Shown here piece after piece: positions 51,380-56,476 of a stretch of DNA of 56,476 bases. This DNA is from Byssovorax sp. GTDB lineage: Bacteria > Myxococcota_A > Polyangia > Polyangiales > Polyangiaceae. Both the position numbers and the translations under genes were made by a program. The DNA is taken from contig JANYGI010000097.1 of NCBI GenBank assembly GCA_025362495.1, positions 1 through 56,476 of the forward strand. The letters are read 5' to 3'. Numbering within the stretch: the stretch's first letter is position 1; each line of letters opens with the position of its first letter. A model generated the notes under the pieces. It was not told where the DNA came from and did no database searches. It saw nothing but the letters and a program-made list of their open reading frames with translations.

Positions 51380-52378
51380 CTATTTCCCGAGCCATTTCTC
51401 GAGATCGGGGGAGAGCAGCTCCTTCGTCGGGGGCTCGTTCATGTTCTCCTTCGTGACCAGGCGCGCGCCGGTGTCGATCCGCGCTTCGATCGTCTCGCCG
51501 CGGAGGTGCTGCACCATGGTCTTCACGGCGAGGTAGCCGATGTTGAACGGATCCTGCAGCACGAGGCCGTCGATCTGCCCGGACGCGAGGCCGGCGACGA
51601 GCTTGGGGGAGCTGTCGAACCCGACGAGCTTGATCTTGCCCGCGAGGCCGGCCTTCTGGAGGGCGAGGAGCATCCCGAAGGTGGTCGACTCGTTGGGGCA
51701 GAAGACGCCGCTCACGCCGCCGTCCGCGGCCTTCTGCGCGCCGAGGAGGCGCTCGCTCGTCGAGAACGCGCTCTCGGTCGTGGCGCCGCCGTACTGGTTG
51801 TCGGAGACGATCTGGATCTCGGGCGACTTCTTGATCCCTTCGAGGAAGCCTTGCTCGCGGTTCGCCGTGCTCGCCGAGCCCTCCTGATAACGAAGCAGCA
51901 CGACCTTGCCCTTGCCGCCGAGGAGCTTGCCCAGGGCCTCGCCGGCGAGGCGCCCCGCGGCGACGTTGTCGGTGGCGACGAAGCTCGCGTGCTCCTTGCC
52001 CTGGAGATCGGAGTCGAACACCACGACGGGGATCTTCGCCGCGACGGCGGCCTTCACTGCGCCGCCGAGGGCCTTGTCATTGAGGGGCGCGAGCACGATG
52101 CCGGAGACGCCCTGTGCGGTGAAGCTCTGCACGACGTCGATCTGATCCTTGAGATCGTCTTCCTTGACGGGGCCCTTCCACACGATGTCGACGCCGAGCT
52201 CGCGCGAGGCCTTGACGGCGCCGGCGTGGACCGATTTCCAGAACTCGTGGGTCGTCCCCTTGGGGATCACCGCGATGGTGATTTTCCCGCTCGCGGCGCC
52301 GCCTTCCTTGCGGCTGCACGAGAGCATGGTGACGAGGCAGAGGGCAGAGAGGACGAGGGCGAGGATCCTTCGGAGCAT
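51380..52378 (-). CDS. Sugar ABC transporter substrate-binding lipoprotein (RbsB-like)
   Basis: The protein has 332 residues. The start at 52378 is chosen over the upstream in-frame ATG because MLRRILALVLSALCLVTMLSC gives signal and lipobox (Cys21). The mature protein follows the periplasmic binding protein type 1 pattern: KITIAVIPKGTTHEFWKSVH, GVSGIVLAPLNDKALGG, IPVVVFDSDLQGKEHASFVA, TDNVAAGRLAGEAL, GVFCPNESTTFGMLLALQKA and LVGFDSSPKLVAGLASGQID. It is first in the transporter operon and divergent from the kinase with only 52 bases between, so a shared regulatory site is likely there. Confidence 0.93.
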   Translation of the reverse strand: MLRRILALVLSALCLVTMLSCSRKEGGAASGKITIAVIPKGTTHEFWKSVHAGAVKASRELGVDIVWKGPVKEDDLKDQIDVVQSFTAQGVSGIVLAPLNDKALGGAVKAAVAAKIPVVVFDSDLQGKEHASFVATDNVAAGRLAGEALGKLLGGKGKVVLLRYQEGSASTANREQGFLEGIKKSPEIQIVSDNQYGGATTESAFSTSERLLGAQKAADGGVSGVFCPNESTTFGMLLALQKAGLAGKIKLVGFDSSPKLVAGLASGQIDGLVLQDPFNIGYLAVKTMVQHLRGETIEARIDTGARLVTKENMNEPPTKELLSPDLEKWLGK

Positions 52379-52430
52379 GGCTTTCGCCAAGAGACGCCCT
52401 GCCGGCGCGTCGGTCAAGTAGAGTTGCGGC

Positions 52431-54077
52431 ATGGAAGACCGCTTCTACCTGGGGATCGACGTCGGCACCGGCAGCGCGCGCGCCGGGATCTTCGATGGCA
52501 AAGGAAAGATGCGCGGCGCGGCGACGCACCCGATCTGCATGTTCCGCCCCGCGGAGGACTTCGTCGAGCAGTCGTCGGACGACATCTGGAGCGCGTGCGG
52601 CCTCGCGGTGCGCGCGGCCCTGGGCGTCGCGGGCGCGTCTGCCGAGACAATCGTCGGTGTGGGCTTCGACGCGACCTGCTCGCTCGTGGCCCTCGATGCG
52701 GGAGATCGCCCCGTGACGGTGAGCCCCACCGGCGACGACGCGCAGAACGTGATCGTGTGGATGGATCACCGGGCCACCGAGCAGGCGGCGCGGATCAACG
52801 CCGCCGGGCACGAGGTGCTCCGCTACGTGGGCGGGACGATCTCGCCCGAGATGGAGACACCGAAGCTCGTGTGGCTGAAAGAGAACCTGCCCGCGAGCTG
52901 GCAAAGGACGACTCGATTCCTCGATTTGCCGGATTTCCTGGCCTATCGCGCCACCGGCGTCGATACGCGCTCGCTCTGCACCACGGTCTGCAAGTGGACG
53001 TACCTGGGCCACGGAGAGGGCCACTGGGACGAGAGCTATTTCCGGCAGATTGGCCTCGTGGATCTCGTGGACGAGGGCTTTGCGCGCATCGGCGCGCGAG
53101 TGCGCCCGATGGGCGAGCCGCAAGGGGTGTTGACGGAAGCGGCGGCGCGGGAGCTCGGTTTGCGAGCCGGGATCCCGGTGGGCGTGGCGATCATCGACGC
53201 TCACGCGGGTGGCCTGGGGATGCTGGGAGCATCGATTGACGGCGTGGCGCCGGACGCCGAGGGCCTGGAAGAGCGCCTGGCGCTGATCGGCGGGACGTCG
53301 ACGTGTCACATGGCCGTGTCCCGCGAGCCGAAGTTCCTGAGCGGCATCTGGGGGCCGTACTGGTCGGCGATGGTGCCTGGCCTCTGGCTCACCGAAGGTG
53401 GTCAGTCGGCGACCGGGGCGCTCATCGATCACGTGATCCACTCGCACGCTCGCGGAGCAGAGCTGACGGCGGAGGCGGCAGCGAAGGGGACGAACGTCTA
53501 TGCGCTGCTGAACGAGCGGCTGGAGAAGCTGGCGGCGGGAGCGGCGTTTCCGGCGGAGCTGACGCGGGATCTGCACGTGCTCCCGGATCATCACGGCAAC
53601 CGCTCACCGCGGGCCGATCCCTCGCTCCGGGGGATGATCTCGGGGCTGCGGCTGACTGACTCGGTCGACTCGCTGGCGCTGGTTTATCTGGCGACGGTGC
53701 AGGCCATCGCGCACGGGACGCGGCACATCCTGGAGACGATGAACGCCGGCGGATACCGCATCAAGACGCTGTTCGCGTCGGGCGGTGACGCGAAGAATCC
53801 GCTGTTCATCCGCGAGCACGCCGACATCACCGGCTGTCGTGTGGTGCTGCCGAAGGAGCCCGAGGCGGTGCTGCTCGGGGCGGCGATCCTCGGCGCGGTG
53901 GCCTCGGGCGATCAGCCGAGCGTGCTCGCGGCGATGGGCGCGATGAGCGCGGCCGATCGGGTGATCGAGCCTGCGGGCGGGGCCGTGATGCGGTATCACG
54001 CCGCGAAGCACCGCGTGTTCCAGCGGATGTACGACGACCAGATGGCCTATCGAGGGTTGATGGGCGGCGCTCGCTGA
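52431..54077 (+). CDS. FGGY-family pentulose kinase (D-ribulokinase-like)
   Basis: The protein has 548 residues. It reads [55 protein letters not shown], the FGGY-type [60 protein letters not shown] and [20 protein letters not shown]. The H-G-N-R-S-P-x-A-D block is typical of the FGGY/D-ribulose kinase subfamily rather than AraB or XylB. With the FucI/AraA-type isomerase and ribose-type transporter, a D-arabinose to D-ribulose to D-ribulose-5-phosphate route is a reasonable inference. The stop abuts the stop of the convergent AAA/PDDEXK gene. Confidence 0.88.
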   Translation: MEDRFYLGIDVGTGSARAGIFDGKGKMRGAATHPICMFRPAEDFVEQSSDDIWSACGLAVRAALGVAGASAETIVGVGFDATCSLVALDAGDRPVTVSPTGDDAQNVIVWMDHRATEQAARINAAGHEVLRYVGGTISPEMETPKLVWLKENLPASWQRTTRFLDLPDFLAYRATGVDTRSLCTTVCKWTYLGHGEGHWDESYFRQIGLVDLVDEGFARIGARVRPMGEPQGVLTEAAARELGLRAGIPVGVAIIDAHAGGLGMLGASIDGVAPDAEGLEERLALIGGTSTCHMAVSREPKFLSGIWGPYWSAMVPGLWLTEGGQSATGALIDHVIHSHARGAELTAEAAAKGTNVYALLNERLEKLAAGAAFPAELTRDLHVLPDHHGNRSPRADPSLRGMISGLRLTDSVDSLALVYLATVQAIAHGTRHILETMNAGGYRIKTLFASGGDAKNPLFIREHADITGCRVVLPKEPEAVLLGAAILGAVASGDQPSVLAAMGAMSAADRVIEPAGGAVMRYHAAKHRVFQRMYDDQMAYRGLMGGAR

Positions 54078-55814
54078 TTAACCTCGTCGCTTGCTGACGC
54101 CGCGCTTCTTCGTCGAGCGTGGCGTCTTGCCCGCCGCGACGCGGACCTTCTTTCCATCGAAGGCCACCGCGAAGGCATGCACCTCCGGGGCTCCGGCTTC
54201 GCGCAGCTCGGCGCCGTAGTCGTTCTCGTGGAGATGCTTCAGTCCCTCGGAGAGCGCCTGCGTCAGCGTCTTTCGGCGGGGCCTGGCGACCTTCAGCTCC
54301 ATCACCACGCCCGGCTTGCCCGGCCGCATCGGCCGGATCATCACGTCTGGACGACCCTGACTCGACTCGCGGTTGGAGCGCACCTGGTAGGCCGGCTCGA
54401 GCACCGCGAGCAGGCCCACCAGGAATCCTTGATAGACGCGCTCGGGGTTGACGGTGCCTGGATCGTGATAGGAGAGCAGGTTGCTCACGAAGGACTGGAG
54501 CTGCTCTTCGAGGAGCTCCGCGTCGCCGCTGAGCAGCGCATGCGTGAGCTGGTCGAGGCTCCCGCCGTGCCCTTCCATGCGCGTCGTCATCCAGCGCCGG
54601 AAGGTGGTCGCGTACACGAGGCGCACCTCGCGGTTGGGAATCGAGAGCAGATGGGCCGCTTGCTCCATCGGGCCTCGTGCGTGCTTCTCGGCCTTGAGGT
54701 AGCCGGAGAAGACGAGGAGGCTCCACAGCGCGTCCTCGTTCTCGCAGACCTCGCTCAGGACCACGTTCTCGTCGAGCACGCGCTCGACGCCCCCGCCTTC
54801 GAGCAGCGCCTCGAACATCGGCTGGAGCTTGATGGCGTTGTGCGCGAGGACCTCGTGGACGAGATCGTTGGAGCTGGTCGAGAGCCAGTAAGGTCTCGGG
54901 CTCTCGTCCCCGGCGTCGAGGAAGCTCAGGACGGACCAAGGGTTGTAGATGACCTCGCCGCCGAAGAGATACCCGTTGTACCAGGTGCGCACCTCGTCCA
55001 GCTTGTTTGCCCGCCCGGTCCGCTCGAGCAGCGCCGTGACCTCGGCCTCGGTGAAGCCGAAGCAGGTGTTGTACGGCGTCGCGAGGAGGGTATGGACGCC
55101 GAGGTTGTTCAGGCCCGAAAAGAGGCTCTCCCGGGCGACCCGGAGGATGCCCGTCACCACTGCCTTGAAGAGGTGTAGGTTGCTCTCGAGGCCTCCGCCG
55201 AGGAAGGCCCGCAAGAACTCGAGGATACGCGGGGCGTAACCGTGGATGTGGCCGGCGTGGATCGGCTCGTCGTACTCGTCGATGAGGATGACGACCTTCT
55301 CGCCGTGGTGAGCGTGGAGGTAGGCCGAGAGATCGAGGAGCGCGCGATCGAAGAGCGCTTGATCGGCGGACCCGTCGAGTATCGCGCCAAAATCACGGCG
55401 TTCCCGCCCGGTGAGGCGATCGCTGCGGAGCAGATACCCGTGCTCGTCGAAGAGCACCTCGATCTTCTTCTTCAGGGCACCCCAGGCCCGCTCGAAGCTC
55501 TCGAACTTGGTCTCCTTGAAGGAGAGATGGATGACGGGATACCGCTGAAAATGCGCCCGGTACGCGTCGCCGGCCTGCCAGATCGCCAGGCCCTCGAAGA
55601 GGTGGGAGAGGTCTTCTTCGCGCTTCTCGAAGTAGTAGCGGAGGAGGGATAGGTTGAGCGTCTTGCCGAAGCGGCGGGGCCGCGGGAGCAGGGTGACCTC
55701 GACGCCCGGCCGGTCGAGGAGCGCGCCGACCAGGTGCGATTTGTCGATGTACTCGAGCTTCTGCTCGCGCAGAGTGCGGAAGTCGTCGATGCCGATGGGG
55801 AAATTGAGGGGCAT
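54078..55814 (-). CDS. AAA-ATPase-like protein with C-terminal PD-(D/E)XK nuclease domain
   Basis: The protein has 578 residues. The N-terminus IGIDDFRTLREQKLEYIDKS, P-loop LLPRPRRFGKTLNLSLL, Walker B VVILIDEYDEPIHAGH and GILRVARESLFSGLNNLGVH match the AAA-ATPase_like (PF09820) family. The C-terminal part RVYQGFLVGLLAVLEPAYQV, GRPDVMIRP and GVVMELKVARPR holds the D...E-x-K core of PDDEXK_9. These genes are numerous in Bacteroidetes and myxobacteria and behave like selfish or defence-type elements; a definite function is not established. The last residues are basic (STKKRGVSKRRG). Confidence 0.88.
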   Translation of the reverse strand: MPLNFPIGIDDFRTLREQKLEYIDKSHLVGALLDRPGVEVTLLPRPRRFGKTLNLSLLRYYFEKREEDLSHLFEGLAIWQAGDAYRAHFQRYPVIHLSFKETKFESFERAWGALKKKIEVLFDEHGYLLRSDRLTGRERRDFGAILDGSADQALFDRALLDLSAYLHAHHGEKVVILIDEYDEPIHAGHIHGYAPRILEFLRAFLGGGLESNLHLFKAVVTGILRVARESLFSGLNNLGVHTLLATPYNTCFGFTEAEVTALLERTGRANKLDEVRTWYNGYLFGGEVIYNPWSVLSFLDAGDESPRPYWLSTSSNDLVHEVLAHNAIKLQPMFEALLEGGGVERVLDENVVLSEVCENEDALWSLLVFSGYLKAEKHARGPMEQAAHLLSIPNREVRLVYATTFRRWMTTRMEGHGGSLDQLTHALLSGDAELLEEQLQSFVSNLLSYHDPGTVNPERVYQGFLVGLLAVLEPAYQVRSNRESSQGRPDVMIRPMRPGKPGVVMELKVARPRRKTLTQALSEGLKHLHENDYGAELREAGAPEVHAFAVAFDGKKVRVAAGKTPRSTKKRGVSKRRG

Positions 55815-55893
55815 GCCGGGGCTCGGCGGGGACGGTACGCTCGCAGGGCGGGAGCAGCAAGCGGAGGGGCCGCTCGGGCCGCCGGGTGGGCGA

Positions 55894-56166
55894 TCAACGA
55901 TCGCCGAACCACAGCAGCACGACGACCGCCAGGATCATCCCGACCACGCCGGCGAGCCAGGCGCCGACCTGGGCCCACGCCAGCGGCACCCCGGTTTTCG
56001 GATCGACGGGCTCGCCGACGATCAGGAACCAGAGGCCATAGAGGAGGAGGACCGGAGTCGCGCAAAGCACCCTGCCGGTGGTGAAGCGGGTGACGAGCTG
56101 GAAGACGAGGAGGCCGACTCCCAGGAGGAAGATGCCGGCGCCGCGGAGTCGAGGGTTGTGAAGCAT
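55894..56166 (-). CDS. Small membrane protein (90 aa, three membrane segments)
   Basis: The start at 56166 gives MLHNPRLRGAGIFLLGVGLL, then VLCATPVLLLYGLWFLIVGE and QVGAWLAGVVGMILAVVVLL, three hydrophobic helices with a short polar loop (PVDPKTGVPLAW). An in-frame start 14 codons earlier is less likely. No family function is known. Confidence 0.7.
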   Translation of the reverse strand: MLHNPRLRGAGIFLLGVGLLVFQLVTRFTTGRVLCATPVLLLYGLWFLIVGEPVDPKTGVPLAWAQVGAWLAGVVGMILAVVVLLWFGDR

Positions 56167-56226
56167 GGTCGGCGGCGCGAGCGTAGGGCGAATCGAGGGG
56201 AGGCTCAAGCCGCGCGGCGAGATGCG

Positions 56227-56476
56227 CTATTCGTCGCCGTCGGCTTCAAGCTGGGTCGCCTCGTCCCACAGGGCGTCGAGATCCACGGTGAGGCCCTTGC
56301 AGCCAGGCACCGTGTCGATGACGCCGCTCGCGGCGCCGATGGCCTTCACATACCGCCCGTCGGCGCCCAGCTCGAAGATTTCGAGGCTGCGCAGCGCGGG
56401 ATCGACGATCCAGTAATAGCGGACTCCGAAGACGGCATACTCGTTGGTCTTCTCGACGCGATCGCGCCGCGCGTCC
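56227..56476 (-). CDS. Uma2-family (DUF820) nuclease, C-terminal part (5' end outside window)
   Basis: The minus strand is open from the window edge to a TAG at 56227-56229, encoding [20 protein letters not shown], then [21 protein letters not shown]-x-R-D-x-x-E-K...Y-A-x-x-G-V-x-x-Y-W-I-V-D-P is the standard end of Uma2 proteins, a restriction-endonuclease-like fold with a PD-(D/E)XK core whose first Asp lies outside the window. Members are common in cyanobacteria and Polyangiales; their role is uncertain. Confidence 0.85.
   Translation of the reverse strand, partial: DARRDRVEKTNEYAVFGVRYYWIVDPALRSLEIFELGADGRYVKAIGAASGVIDTVPGCKGLTVDLDALWDEATQLEADGDE

Noticed and set aside
1-56476. CRISPR arrays, insertion sequences, rRNA or tRNA genes
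   Set aside because: No regularly spaced repeats, transposase frames or RNA gene signatures were seen on reading; short degenerate elements could be missed without a tool.

Overview
The window is about 56 kb of very GC-rich bacterial DNA. Third codon positions are almost always G or C, and almost every open frame casts long shadow frames. Several gene types together point to a myxobacterium of the Polyangiales (Sorangium/Polyangium-like): lipoproteins made of Cys-rich 'C-x-DG-x-K-N-G-x-E-T-D-x-D-C-G-G' repeats, a Hanks-type Ser/Thr kinase with an appended C-terminal domain, a double adenylate cyclase fused to an ATPase, a retron-type reverse transcriptase and a von Willebrand lipoprotein. This placement is an inference from gene style, not from a marker gene.

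Left part (1-6.8 kb): the end of a polytopic membrane protein, a perfect 24-bp inverted repeat, an HU-family DNA-binding protein, a large Cys-rich repeat lipoprotein with a lamin-tail domain, and an AidB-like acyl-CoA dehydrogenase.

Decay zone (6.9-16.0 kb): intact genes (two overlapping pectate-lyase-like beta-helix proteins, a SNF2-type helicase, a GH16 beta-glucanase) alternate with gene wrecks. The wrecks are an M13 metallopeptidase N-half joined out of frame to a pyridoxamine-phosphate-oxidase-like C-half, a gene tail sharing a 36-bp direct repeat with the helicase 3' end, a zincin/lectin gene that has lost its catalytic domain, and an animal-type haem peroxidase reduced to two pieces.

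Core interest (16.2-29.8 kb): a small rhodanese-like lipoprotein whose frame is interrupted by a single in-frame TGA, exactly where this family has a Cys, followed by a SECIS-like hairpin. It is a candidate selenoprotein. It converges on a four-gene, translationally coupled minus-strand operon: HEAT-BRCT protein, 2126-residue WD40-HEAT protein, winged-helix/SWIM/WGR protein, and a retron-type reverse transcriptase. No classical msr-msd RNA sits in front of the RT. I read this as a retron-like, probably defensive or DNA-damage-responsive, multi-protein system.

Right part (29.9-56.5 kb): mostly ordinary genes. These are a NodB-type deacetylase, a soluble-adenylyl-cyclase-like signalling ATPase, a lipoprotein, a small beta-rich protein, a DJ-1/PfpI protein, an ADP-ribosylglycohydrolase, a SulP transporter with STAS and cyclic-nucleotide-binding domains coupled to a 5'-3' exonuclease, a vWA lipoprotein, a methyltransferase, a DTW-domain protein and a Ser/Thr kinase. 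They are followed by a sugar module (FucI/AraA-like isomerase, ribose-type ABC transporter, FGGY pentulose kinase), which suggests uptake of a pentose or 6-deoxyhexose, isomerisation and phosphorylation. An AAA-ATPase/PD-(D/E)XK protein, a small membrane protein and the C-terminal end of a Uma2-family nuclease close the window. No tRNA, rRNA, CRISPR array or insertion sequence was seen.
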